A stretch of 64,000 nucleotides of DNA from Rhodobacter sp. (GTDB lineage: Bacteria > Pseudomonadota > Alphaproteobacteria > Rhodobacterales > Rhodobacteraceae), in assembly GCA_020250175.1 (NCBI GenBank), contig JADCEN010000013.1, positions 1 through 64,000 on the forward strand, given 5' to 3'. The position numbers were made by a program, and so were the translations under genes. This document shows, one piece after another, positions 28,117-36,710 of this stretch. The notes beneath the pieces were generated by a model. The model was given only the letters and a program-made list of their open reading frames with translations. It searched no databases and was not told the origin of the DNA. Positions within the stretch are counted from its first letter, which is position 1. Each line of letters opens with the position of its first letter.

Positions 28117-28980
28117 TTACCTGCCCGTCACATCGCCCCCGAAATCACCGGCTGAATGGCGTTCGCGCAGCTGGTCTTCAGGCGGCCCCCAGGTGCGGTT
28201 GACGCGGCGACCGCGCTGTACCGCCGGACGCCCGGCGATTTCGGCGGCCCAGCGCTGCACATGCGTGTAGCTGGCGACATCCAGGAATTCAGCGGCATTG
28301 GGATAGCTGTCATTGCGCACCAACGCACCATACCAGGGCCAGATCGCGATATCGGCAATTGTATAGCTGCCGCCTGCCATGAATCGTGCGTCCGCCAGGT
28401 GACGGTCCAACACGTCAAGCTGGCGCTTCACCTCCATGGCAAAGCGGTTGATCGGGTATTCCAGTTTCTCCGGCGCATAGGTGAAGAAATGCCCGAAGCC
28501 GCCGCCCAGAAAAGGCGCTGATCCCATCTGCCAGAACAGCCAGTTCAGGCATTCGGTTTCTTCGGCCGGGCCGTCGCCAAGGAAGGCCCCGAATTTGCGG
28601 GCCAGATACAGCAGAATCGCGCCGGATTCGAACACCCGCCGATGCGGTGTGACCGAGGTGTCGAGAAGTGCCGGGATTTTCGAGTTGGGGTTGACCGCAA
28701 CAAAGCCGCTGCCGAACTGGTCACCCTTGCCGATGTCGATCAGCCAGGCGTCGTATTCTGCCGCAGCATGACCCGCCGCCAGCAACTCTTCCAGCAGGAT
28801 GGTCACCTTGACGCCGTTCGGGGTGGCCAGCGAATACAGTTGAAGCGGATGCTGCCCCAGGGGAAGCGCCTTGTCATGCGTCGGCCCCGCGACGGGGCGG
28901 TTGATGCTGGCGAAGGGGCCGCCGTTCGCCTTGTCCCAGGTCCAGACCCGGGGGGGCACATAGGGGGTCGTTTCGGTCAT
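28117..28980 (-). CDS. yghU: Glutathione S-transferase-like disulfide-bond oxidoreductase (YghU type)
   Basis: A 287-residue Nu-class glutathione transferase-like protein. It has the long N-terminal extension typical of YghU (YVPPRVWTWDKANGGPFASINRP), the thioredoxin-like segment LYSLATPNGVKVTILLEELL near residue 53, NPNSKIPAL near 103 and FESGAILLYLARKFG near 125. ATG 28980 begins MTETTPYV. E. coli YghU reduces disulfides with glutathione. It stands alone between the MuF pair and an SDR gene on the same strand. Confidence 0.9.
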   Translation of the reverse strand: MTETTPYVPPRVWTWDKANGGPFASINRPVAGPTHDKALPLGQHPLQLYSLATPNGVKVTILLEELLAAGHAAAEYDAWLIDIGKGDQFGSGFVAVNPNSKIPALLDTSVTPHRRVFESGAILLYLARKFGAFLGDGPAEETECLNWLFWQMGSAPFLGGGFGHFFTYAPEKLEYPINRFAMEVKRQLDVLDRHLADARFMAGGSYTIADIAIWPWYGALVRNDSYPNAAEFLDVASYTHVQRWAAEIAGRPAVQRGRRVNRTWGPPEDQLRERHSAGDFGGDVTGR

Positions 28981-29098
28981 CGGGCCACCTTTCCTGCAGG
29001 GGGCAAGCACTGACCGCGCCCGCCTTCCGGTCGTCTGAATGCGCCGGAACGCCTGTTTTTGCAAGCTGCGATTCCGGCGGGAGCAGGTGGCAGTCCGG

Positions 29099-29758
29099 TC
29101 AGATCAACGCCACCAGGCGCGCAGCTTCGGTGCGGGGATCGGCAAGCCTGGTGCGATCTTCGCCGGGGAAAAAGCGGGCACGGGTGGCCGTGGGCATGGG
29201 GGCGGGGGTTTCGATCAGCACGCGCGGGCCGGTCCTGACGGTTTCGGCCTGCCAGCTTCGGGCCAGCGCGATCTGGGCCGCCTTGGTTGCGCCATAGGCA
29301 CCGAAAAACGTCTGTCCGCCACGGGGATCGTCCAGAAACAGCGCCGTTCCCCGGTCCGCCGCCCGCAGCAGCGGTTCCACCATCGGAATCAGCAGGCCGG
29401 TGGCGGCAAGATTGGTGGCGATCGATGTCTTCCAGTCCTTCGCGTCAATATGCGCCGCCGGTGCCAGCGGGGCGGCATGCACGGCGCTGTGTACCCATAG
29501 GTCGGCATGGCCCCAGCGGTCATGGACCGACAGGCAGAGATGGCGCATGGCATCGTCCAGGGTCACATCCATCGGCGCCAGCGTCACCGCGCCGCCGCCG
29601 GGCTGGTGGTTTGCCTTGATGCGGTCATCCAGCTCTTCCAGCGCCCCCACGGTGCGCGCCACGGCCACCACATGCCAGCCACGCGATGCAAGCTCTTCTG
29701 CCATGGCGGCCCCAAGACCGCGCGAGGCACCGGTGACGAGGGCGATTTTCTGGGGCAT
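29099..29758 (-). CDS. Short-chain dehydrogenase/reductase
   Basis: A 219-residue classical SDR with the NAD(P) motif VTGASRGLGAAMAEEL at residues 8-23 and catalytic YGATK (about residue 157). The usual NNAG strand motif reads VHSAVH, a departure, and the protein is short of the ~245-250 typical residues. ATG 29758 begins MPQKIALVTG. Substrate unknown. It lies downstream of purF, separated by the conserved hairpin motif copy C. Confidence 0.85.
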   Translation of the reverse strand: MPQKIALVTGASRGLGAAMAEELASRGWHVVAVARTVGALEELDDRIKANHQPGGGAVTLAPMDVTLDDAMRHLCLSVHDRWGHADLWVHSAVHAAPLAPAAHIDAKDWKTSIATNLAATGLLIPMVEPLLRAADRGTALFLDDPRGGQTFFGAYGATKAAQIALARSWQAETVRTGPRVLIETPAPMPTATRARFFPGEDRTRLADPRTEAARLVALI

Positions 29759-29790
29759 ATGAGACGGGCCTTGGCGCTTTGCGGGCAAGG

Positions 29791-29846
29791 CTGGGGGGCT
29801 GTTTGCCCCCCGGACCCCCCGAGGATATTTGTGAACAGATAATGGC
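29791..29846 (+). repeat. Hairpin plus GGATATTTGTGAACAG motif, copy C
   Basis: A GGGGGGC/GCCCCCC stem with a TGTTT loop (29793-29811) is followed by a C-run and GGATATTTGTGAACAGAT. It lies between the 3' end of purF and the start of the SDR gene, both on the minus strand, so relative to those genes the motif points backwards. Same arrangement as copies A and B. Confidence 0.65.
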
Positions 29847-29856
29847 AAGGGGCGGG

Positions 29857-31320
29857 TTATTCGGCGGCTTTCATCTGAAAGCCTTCCTCGATCTTGTCCG
29901 ACGGTGCGACAGGATACTGCCCGGAAAAGCAGGCATCGCAATATTGTGGCGCGTCCGGGTTGCGGCCCTGCGCCTCGCCCGCCGCGCGGTACAGACCATC
30001 CAGCGTGATGAATTTCAGGCTGTTGACCCCGATCCAGTCGCGCATCTGATCTTCGGACATGTTGGCGGCCAGCAGCTTGGAGCGTTCCGGGGTATCGACG
30101 CCGTAGAAACAGGGCCAGGCGGTGGGGGGCGACGCGATGCGAAAGTGCACCTCGGCCGCGCCGGCTTCCAGGATCATGTCCTTGATCTTGCGGCTGGTGG
30201 TGCCGCGCACGACCGAATCGTCAACCAGGATCACCCGCTTGCCCTTGATCAGCGCGCGGTTGACGTTCAGTTTCAGCCGCACCCCCATGTTGCGGATGCT
30301 TTCGGTGGGTTCGATGAAGGTGCGGCCCATATACTGGTTGCGGATGATGCCCATCGCATAGGGAATGGCGGATTGCTGGCTGAAGCCGATGGCGGCCGGC
30401 GTGCCGCTGTCGGGAACCGGGCAGACCAGATCGGCGTCCACAGGGGCCTCGCGGGCCAGTTCCACCCCGATCTGGCGGCGGGTCTCGTAGACCGACCGCC
30501 CGCCCAGGATGCTGTCGGGACGCGAGAAATAGACATGTTCGAAGATGCAGAAGCGGGGTGCCCTGCGTTCGAACGGAAACATGCTTTCCACCTTTCCGTT
30601 CTCGATCACCACCATTTCGCCGGGGGCGATTTCGCGGACGAACTCGGCCCCGATGATGTCCAGCCCGCAGGTCTCGGACGACAGGACCCAGGCATCATCG
30701 CCGACGCGGCCCAGAACCAGCGGGCGCACGCCCAGCGCATCGCGCACCCCGATCAGCTTGGTGCGGGTCATCGCCACGATGCTGAACGCGCCCTCGACAC
30801 GGCGCAGCGCATCCTTGATCCGTTCCGAGATGTTGTTCTGGATCGAGCGGGCCATCAGGTGGATGATGCATTCGCTGTCCGAGGAGGATTGAAAGATCGA
30901 GCCGCGTTCGATCAGTTCGCGGCGCAGGGCGGTTGCATTCGTCAGGTTGCCGTTATGGGCAATGGCGGCCCCGCCCATCGAGAATTCGCCGAAAAAGGGC
31001 TGTACGTCGCGGATCGCGGTGGCGCCCTTGGACCCGGCGGTGGAATAACGCACATGGCCGATGGCCAGGGCACCCGGCAGCGTGTCCATCACCGAAGCGT
31101 TGGTGAAACTGTCGCGGACATAGCCAAAGCGGCGGGCCGAGTTGAACCCGGTGGCGGGATCGTAAGACACGATGCCGCCCGCTTCCTGGCCCCGGTGCTG
31201 CAGGGCGTGCAAGCCAAGGGCCACGAAATTCGCCGCATCCGCAACGCCGATCACGCCGAAGACCCCGCATTCCTCTTTGAGCCTGTCGTCATCAAAGGGG
31301 TGGGGCAGGAAGGGGCGCAT
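29857..31320 (-). CDS. purF: Amidophosphoribosyltransferase
   Basis: First committed step of purine synthesis: PRPP plus glutamine to 5-phosphoribosylamine. The 487-residue protein has an N-terminal Ntn glutaminase domain whose nucleophile is the Cys in KEECGVFGVIG (a short propeptide precedes it), with ALQHRGQEAGGI near residue 40, and a C-terminal phosphoribosyltransferase domain with VILVDDSVVRGTTSRKI near residue 365. ATG 31320 is the natural start. It follows cvpA on the minus strand, the cvpA-purF pairing seen in many proteobacteria. Confidence 0.97.
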   Translation of the reverse strand: MRPFLPHPFDDDRLKEECGVFGVIGVADAANFVALGLHALQHRGQEAGGIVSYDPATGFNSARRFGYVRDSFTNASVMDTLPGALAIGHVRYSTAGSKGATAIRDVQPFFGEFSMGGAAIAHNGNLTNATALRRELIERGSIFQSSSDSECIIHLMARSIQNNISERIKDALRRVEGAFSIVAMTRTKLIGVRDALGVRPLVLGRVGDDAWVLSSETCGLDIIGAEFVREIAPGEMVVIENGKVESMFPFERRAPRFCIFEHVYFSRPDSILGGRSVYETRRQIGVELAREAPVDADLVCPVPDSGTPAAIGFSQQSAIPYAMGIIRNQYMGRTFIEPTESIRNMGVRLKLNVNRALIKGKRVILVDDSVVRGTTSRKIKDMILEAGAAEVHFRIASPPTAWPCFYGVDTPERSKLLAANMSEDQMRDWIGVNSLKFITLDGLYRAAGEAQGRNPDAPQYCDACFSGQYPVAPSDKIEEGFQMKAAE

Positions 31321-31425
31321 CGGGCGGAGTCTCCGATTCCGGGGGCGGATCAGCCCCGTTTAGGGGCAGCGGACCGCAGAGTCACGGGGGGTTGTGCCGC
31401 GCCTGAGCCAAAACGGGGCTGCCGA

Positions 31426-32076
31426 TCAGTTTGCGGGCGCTGCCGGTTCCGCCGGAGCGGCCGGGTCAGGGGCAGGGGCCGCCCCGGGTGCCGGCGGCAC
31501 GGCCGGATCCACCGGCTGTGCAGGCGCGCCGCAGGTTCCGGTCAACTCCTCATAGCGTTCCACAATCCAGCCGGGCGCGTCTTCCGGCACCGTCTTGTTC
31601 AGACTGTCCTGAAACGAGGCAAAGACCGTGGCCGAGCGCGAATTGTCAACCGCGGGCACCGTATCGGTCGCCATGGCACGATCATAGACGATGAAGGCCA
31701 CCGCCACCAGCAGCACGCCGCGCGCGACCCCGAACAGGAACCCAAGCGCCTGATCCAGCCCGCCCAGCACCGAACGCTGCACCGCCGAGGCGAACAGCGG
31801 TGTGAACAGCGACATCACCACCAGCCCAAGAGCAAAGACCGCCGCAAAGGCGGCGATAATCGACAATTCGCAGCTTTCAGACAGGAAGGGGCCGACGACG
31901 GGCAGTTCCTTGATCAGGGGTTCGGCCCTTGCCGCAAAGACAAAGGCCAGAACGGCTGCCCCGACCCAGCCGGCAATCGCCAGCGATTCCCGGACAAGAC
32001 CGCGCGAGTAGGCAAGGATCGCCGACAGTACTATGACGGCGGCAACGATGCCGTCAATGTAGGTGAAGCCTTCCAT
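31426..32076 (-). CDS. cvpA: CvpA family membrane protein
   Basis: A 216-residue inner-membrane protein with four hydrophobic segments (from YIDGIVAAVIVLSAILAYSRG onward) and a C-terminal tail of about 55 residues ending in a Pro/Ala-rich repeat. E. coli CvpA is needed for colicin V production, and homologues are linked to envelope stress. ATG 32076 is preferred over an in-frame TTG at 32082 because GGGAG lies about 6 bases before it. It sits between radA and purF, 18 bp from radA. Confidence 0.9.
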   Translation of the reverse strand: MEGFTYIDGIVAAVIVLSAILAYSRGLVRESLAIAGWVGAAVLAFVFAARAEPLIKELPVVGPFLSESCELSIIAAFAAVFALGLVVMSLFTPLFASAVQRSVLGGLDQALGFLFGVARGVLLVAVAFIVYDRAMATDTVPAVDNSRSATVFASFQDSLNKTVPEDAPGWIVERYEELTGTCGAPAQPVDPAVPPAPGAAPAPDPAAPAEPAAPAN

Positions 32077-32094
32077 TCCCAACTCCCGCAGGGC

Positions 32095-33453
32095 TTATCC
32101 GGCCCCGAACATTTCACCGACGAATGCCGCAAGGTCGGGCATCTGGCGTATCCGCATTCCTTCTGCCGGCCCCGGTTTGGACCGCGACGGCAAGGTCGCC
32201 TGTGAAAAACCAAGTTTCGACGCCTCTTTCAACCGGTTTTCGGTCTGGCTTGCCGGACGCAGGGCGCCCGACAGGCTGATTTCGCCGAAAAGCACCATGT
32301 CTGGCGGAATTGCCACATCTTCCCTTGCCGACAGCAGCGCCCCCGCAATGGCAAGGTCCGCCGCCGGTTCACCGATGCGCATGCCGCCGGCCACGTTCAG
32401 AAAGACATCCAGCCCGGCAAAGGGAATGCCGCAGCGTGCCTCGAGCACCGCCAGAATGGTCGACAGGCGCCCCGAATCCACCCCCACAACGGTCCGGCGC
32501 GGTGTGCCGAGGGTCGAGGGCGCGACAAGCGCCTGAATTTCGGTCAGTACGGGGCGCGAGCCTTCCATGCCGGCGAACACCACCGATCCGGGGGCGGGCC
32601 GGTCACGGTCGGACAGGAACAGGGCGGAAGGGTTCGTCACCTGGGCCAGACCGTCGCCCGTCATCTCGAAGACGCCGATCTCATCCGCTGGCCCGAAGCG
32701 GTTCTTCACCGCGCGCAGGATGCGGAACTGGTGGCCACGCTCGCCCTCAAAGTAAAGCACGGTATCGACCATGTGTTCGACCACGCGAGGACCGGCGATC
32801 TGGCCATCCTTCGTCACATGGCCCACCAGAATCACCGCCACCCCGCGCCGCTTGGCAAAGGTGACCAACTCATGCGCGGCAGCGCGCACCTGGCTGACCG
32901 ATCCGGGGGCGCTTTCCACACTGTCGAGCCACATCGTCTGAATCGAATCGATCACCGCCAGCGCGGGGCGTTCGGCATCCAGCGTGGTCAGAATGTCGCG
33001 CAGGTTGGTTTCCGCCCCCAGGATCACCGGCGCGTCCGACAGGCCCAGCCGCAGCGCCCGCATCCGGATCTGGGCTGCGGCCTCTTCGCCGGAGATATAC
33101 AGGCTCTTGTGCCCGGCGCGGGCAAAGCTGGCGGCGGCCTGCAGCAGAAGGGTGGATTTGCCGATACCGGGATCACCCCCCACCAGAATGGCCGAGGCCG
33201 GCACAAGGCCACCGCCCAGGACACGGTCCAGCTCGTCCATCCCCGACGACGCGCGGGGCGGCGGCGCCTCTTCCGTGGACAGATCGCTCAGCGCGATGGT
33301 GCGGCCCTTGGCGCCCAGCGACTTCGGCGCGGCGGACAGGGGCGCTTCTTCGACAATCGAATTCCAGGCGCCGCAGGCATCACAGCGGCCGGCCCATTTC
33401 GAAGGGGCGGCACCGCAGGCCGTGCAGGTGAAGGCGGGGGATGATTTGGCCAT
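32095..33453 (-). CDS. radA: DNA repair protein RadA
   Basis: RecA-like ATPase that promotes branch migration during recombinational repair. The 452-residue protein has the N-terminal C4 zinc finger (CTACG...CDACG, residues 10-29), Walker A GGDPGIGKSTLLLQ near residue 92, the RadA-specific KNRFG motif near 250 and a Lon-like C-terminal domain. ATG 33453 begins just before the zinc finger. Downstream genes cvpA and purF are close enough for co-transcription. Confidence 0.97.
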   Translation of the reverse strand: MAKSSPAFTCTACGAAPSKWAGRCDACGAWNSIVEEAPLSAAPKSLGAKGRTIALSDLSTEEAPPPRASSGMDELDRVLGGGLVPASAILVGGDPGIGKSTLLLQAAASFARAGHKSLYISGEEAAAQIRMRALRLGLSDAPVILGAETNLRDILTTLDAERPALAVIDSIQTMWLDSVESAPGSVSQVRAAAHELVTFAKRRGVAVILVGHVTKDGQIAGPRVVEHMVDTVLYFEGERGHQFRILRAVKNRFGPADEIGVFEMTGDGLAQVTNPSALFLSDRDRPAPGSVVFAGMEGSRPVLTEIQALVAPSTLGTPRRTVVGVDSGRLSTILAVLEARCGIPFAGLDVFLNVAGGMRIGEPAADLAIAGALLSAREDVAIPPDMVLFGEISLSGALRPASQTENRLKEASKLGFSQATLPSRSKPGPAEGMRIRQMPDLAAFVGEMFGAG

Positions 33454-33493
33454 GGCCCCTTTCCTGCCCGAAGCGGACGCGGGCGGCAAGCCG

Positions 33494-33925
33494 TCAGCGA
33501 GGTGCCGGCGTGCTCTGCCAGCCGATGACCAGCGATGCCAGGATGCAGCCGGTGAACAGATACAGCCCCCAGGCCACTTCGACCGTGGCCAGGCCCACGC
33601 CTTTGACCACCACGATGTAAAGCGCCACAAGGAAAATGTCCGCCATCGCCAGCCGCCCCAGCAGGTGCAGGGCGGGCAGGGTACGCGGCGACAGCAGGCC
33701 AAAGTGCAGCAGGGCCAGACCGATGGTTTTCAGCAGCGGCGCAAAAATGGCCAGCACGGTCACCAGCAGGGCAAGGACGACGTCTGTGCGCCACAGCGCC
33801 TGCAGGCCGGTGATGACCGAGATTTCTGACAGACCAAAAAGCGGCAGCATGCCCGCCCGCAGCAGCGGGGCGAACCAGGCCAGCGGGAACAGGATCAGCA
33901 GGGCAAGATTGGCGTAACGCAGCAT
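33494..33925 (-). CDS. Paraquat-inducible protein A (PqiA) domain membrane protein
   Basis: A 143-residue integral membrane protein with four predicted transmembrane helices, beginning MLRYANLALLILFPLAWFAPL. It corresponds to a single PqiA module (full E. coli PqiA has two modules and is much longer). PqiA proteins are thought to energise or gate lipid-transport MCE systems in the envelope. An Mla-type ABC transporter lies nearby at 35185-36710, but an unrelated reductase gene intervenes. It is 40 bp upstream of radA. Confidence 0.82.
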   Translation of the reverse strand: MLRYANLALLILFPLAWFAPLLRAGMLPLFGLSEISVITGLQALWRTDVVLALLVTVLAIFAPLLKTIGLALLHFGLLSPRTLPALHLLGRLAMADIFLVALYIVVVKGVGLATVEVAWGLYLFTGCILASLVIGWQSTPAPR

Positions 33926-34085
33926 GGCCTCACATAGCGCAGGGCAGGTCGGCCGGATAGGGCCGCCGCGCCAGACAGATTTGCAGCCAATTCCGGGCCA
34001 AGACTGCTGCCGGGGCTGGTTTGTGCAGCGAAGGCTGATCTGAAGGGTGACCTGTGGTTCCCTCCGCGCGCCTTGGCCGGCCCAA

Positions 34086-35054
34086 TCAGACGGCCAGCAA
34101 ATTGTCGATCTCGGCCTTTACAGGGCTGGGGAACGGCCCGCGTTCCAAGGCAATTGCATTTTCCTGCACCTGCGCTTCCGTACGAAAACCGGGAATGGGC
34201 AGCGAAACATCGCTTCCTGCCCAAATCCATGCCAATGCGCCTTGGGCAAGTGTCCGCCCCCCGCTTGTCAGCAGATCACGGACTGCGTTGATGCGTGCGG
34301 CGAACTCTGGCTTCGGCCTGCCATTGCTGAAATAGGGCAGCCATGCCGGAGGCCGGGCACGGATATCTGCCTGCGTCATCTCGGTGTCACTGTCGAATTT
34401 CGAGGTCAATGCACCCATCGCCAGAGGTGATCGATTGATCGACAGCATCTTTTCATCTTCGCAGAATTGAATCAAGGCCTTGGCCGGGACAAAAAGGTTG
34501 CAGGCGTGCTGGACAGCGCGGTAGCCGACAGAACCGGGCCAGCGCTTTGCCTGATCAAGGCTGTCGGTACTCCAGCCGAAAGCCTCGATCCGGCCTTCGG
34601 CAACCAGGCTGTTCAGCGTATCACAGACCTCTGTTGCCTCCGGACCCAGCGTATCGACATGCAACTGATAAAGCGCGACCCGGTCCCGGTTCAGCCGTTT
34701 GCACGACGCATCAAGTGCCTCGCGGATGTGGCGATCCGAAACATCAGTGCCCGTCAATTGTCTGGAGGCTCGGTCATAAGTATTGCCGAACTTTGTTGCG
34801 ATAACGACATCGTGCCGGTCTGCCAATGCCGTGCCGAGAATCTCTTCCGAATGACCAGTGCCGTAGGCATCGGACGTATCGAAGAACCGTATTCCAATGT
34901 CATAGGCGGCGTGGATGGCGCGGATGCTGACCGCATCATCCACCTCGCCCCAGCCAAGGGGTTGGCTGCCGGAAAAGAAAGGACCGCCAATGGCCCAGCA
35001 CCCCAGCCCAAGGGCAGGAATGGTTTGTCCATTCCATAATCTGCGTTCAATCAT
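34086..35054 (-). CDS. Aldo/keto reductase
   Basis: A 322-residue TIM-barrel NADPH-dependent oxidoreductase. The catalytic Asp and Tyr are in FFDTSDAYGTGHSEEILG near residue 57, the Lys in VIATKFG near 85 and the His in LYQLHVD near 130; GFRTEAQVQENAIAL near 292 is the cofactor-binding end. GC is somewhat lower than in its neighbours, and it separates the pqiA-like gene from mlaFE, suggesting a later insertion. Substrate unknown. Confidence 0.9.
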   Translation of the reverse strand: MIERRLWNGQTIPALGLGCWAIGGPFFSGSQPLGWGEVDDAVSIRAIHAAYDIGIRFFDTSDAYGTGHSEEILGTALADRHDVVIATKFGNTYDRASRQLTGTDVSDRHIREALDASCKRLNRDRVALYQLHVDTLGPEATEVCDTLNSLVAEGRIEAFGWSTDSLDQAKRWPGSVGYRAVQHACNLFVPAKALIQFCEDEKMLSINRSPLAMGALTSKFDSDTEMTQADIRARPPAWLPYFSNGRPKPEFAARINAVRDLLTSGGRTLAQGALAWIWAGSDVSLPIPGFRTEAQVQENAIALERGPFPSPVKAEIDNLLAV

Positions 35055-35184
35055 GACTTGTGATCACCTTTTTGTCTGAAACGGCGTGGTTGGCTGCTGC
35101 ATGGGCAGTGAAACGCTGTTTTTTATGTACCGAAAGACCTTTGTGTTTTCTGTGCTTTGGACGCTTCTGACTGGTGCGGTCACA

Positions 35185-35931
35185 CTATCGGATCGCCGCA
35201 ATCGGCCCTTCGGCCCGGCCGTGAATGAACTGCTGAACATAGGGATCGGGCGTTGCATCCATTTCGCCCACCGGACCTGTCCACTGGATGACACCGGCGT
35301 GCAGCATGGCCACCCGGTCCGCAATTGCCCGGACCGAGGACATGTCATGGGTGATGGTCATTGCGGTGGCACCCATCTCGGTCACGATTTCCCGGATCAG
35401 CGCGTTGATCACCCCGGCCATAATCGGATCGAGGCCGGTCGTGGGCTCGTCAAAGAAGATGATCTCGGGTTCCGCCGCGATGGCGCGCGCCAGGCCGACG
35501 CGCTTTTGCATGCCCCCCGACAGTTCCGCCGGAAAAAGATCTGCCACATCGGGCGTCAGGCCGACGCGGCGCAGCTTTTCAATTGCCCTGTCGCGCGCCA
35601 TTGCCTTTGGTTGCTTTGCGCCGCCGCGCAGCAGACGGAACGCGACATTTTCCCAGACCCGCATGGAATCAAACAGCGCGCCGCCCTGAAACAGCATGCC
35701 AAAGCGCGCGAGGAAGGCGTCGCGTTCGACCTTCGTCACATCCTGACCATCCAGGGTGATCGTGCCTGCGTCCGGGCGCACAAGGCCCAGAATGCATTTC
35801 AGCAGCACCGACTTGCCGGTGCCCGACCCCCCGATGATCACCATGCTTTGCCCCGACGGGATGTCCAGCGAGACACCCCGAAGAACCGCGTTGCGGCCAA
35901 AGCTTTTCCTGACATCCTGAAGGGCGATCAT
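35185..35931 (-). CDS. mlaF: ABC transporter ATPase, MlaF type
   Basis: A 248-residue ATPase for retrograde phospholipid (or related lipid) transport at the inner membrane. Walker A GGSGTGKSVLLK near residue 35, the ABC signature LSGGMQKRVGLARA near 140 and Walker B IIFFDEPTTGLDP near 160 are intact. It overlaps mlaE by four bases (ATGA). Together they form the ATPase-permease core of an MCE-type system. The MCE-domain binding protein MlaD is not adjacent: the gene after mlaF is an unrelated reductase. Confidence 0.93.
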   Translation of the reverse strand: MIALQDVRKSFGRNAVLRGVSLDIPSGQSMVIIGGSGTGKSVLLKCILGLVRPDAGTITLDGQDVTKVERDAFLARFGMLFQGGALFDSMRVWENVAFRLLRGGAKQPKAMARDRAIEKLRRVGLTPDVADLFPAELSGGMQKRVGLARAIAAEPEIIFFDEPTTGLDPIMAGVINALIREIVTEMGATAMTITHDMSSVRAIADRVAMLHAGVIQWTGPVGEMDATPDPYVQQFIHGRAEGPIAAIR

Positions 35932-36710
35932 GAGGTGAAAAACAGTCCGGTCAGCAGATAATTCGTGGCAAGGATCATCACCGAGGCCGCCACCACCGCC
36001 GATTTCGTGGCCTGACCTACCCCCTGTGCCCCGCGCCCCGAGGTCATCCCGTGATAGCAGCCCATCAGCGCCACGATAAAGCCGAAGGCCGCGCCCTTGA
36101 TAAGCCCCGAGGTGATGTCCCAGACTTCAAGGAAATTCACCGTGCTTTGCAGATAGGTGGCCGAATTGAAGCCAAGACGGTTGACGCCCACAAGCCAGCC
36201 GCCGGCAATCCCGATGACATCGCCCACCGCGACCAGCACCGGAACCGTCAGCGTGGCCGCAGCCACGCGGGGAACAGCCAGGTATTTGATCGGGTCGGTC
36301 GACAGGGTGACAAGGGCATCGATCTGTTCAGTCACTTTCATGGTGCCGATCTCGGCCGCAATCGAGCTTGCGACCCGCGCCGCCACCATCAGCCCGCCAA
36401 GGACAGGACCCAACTCGCGCACCATGCCGATGGCGACAATGTTCGGCACGACCATTTCCGCGTTGAAGCGCGCCCCGCCAGAATAGATCTGCAAGGCGAG
36501 GGCACCGCCGGTGAAGACCGCCGTCATCCCCACAACCGGCAGGCTGAACCAGCCGATCTGCATCACCGCATGCAGGAATTCGCGCAGATAGAACGGCGGG
36601 CGCAGCATATGCGACAGCACCTGACCGGTGAAAAAGACGATCCGCCCCAGGGCGGCAAGCAGCCCCAGTGTGGCGCGACCCAGCCCGGCGACGGGCGCAA
36701 GCAGGCTCAC
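35928..36710 (-). CDS. mlaE: ABC transporter permease, MlaE type
   Basis: A 260-residue MlaE-family permease with about five transmembrane helices. Typical segments are VVGMTAVFTGGALALQIYSGGARFNAE near residues 59-85, RELGPVLGGLMVAARVAS near 100 and the family's MKVTEQIDALVTLSTDPIKYL near 125. Start is GTG 36710, overlapping the alr stop (GTGA). alr-mlaE-mlaF are therefore translationally coupled, linking cell-wall precursor and outer-membrane lipid functions in one transcript. Confidence 0.93.
   Translation of the reverse strand: MSLLAPVAGLGRATLGLLAALGRIVFFTGQVLSHMLRPPFYLREFLHAVMQIGWFSLPVVGMTAVFTGGALALQIYSGGARFNAEMVVPNIVAIGMVRELGPVLGGLMVAARVASSIAAEIGTMKVTEQIDALVTLSTDPIKYLAVPRVAAATLTVPVLVAVGDVIGIAGGWLVGVNRLGFNSATYLQSTVNFLEVWDITSGLIKGAAFGFIVALMGCYHGMTSGRGAQGVGQATKSAVVAASVMILATNYLLTGLFFTS

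Noticed and set aside
29779-32205. Very long plus-strand open frame (~800 codons) opposite purF and cvpA
   Set aside because: Shadow of purF and cvpA; no domain, low-complexity Arg/Gly/His composition and no ribosome-binding site.
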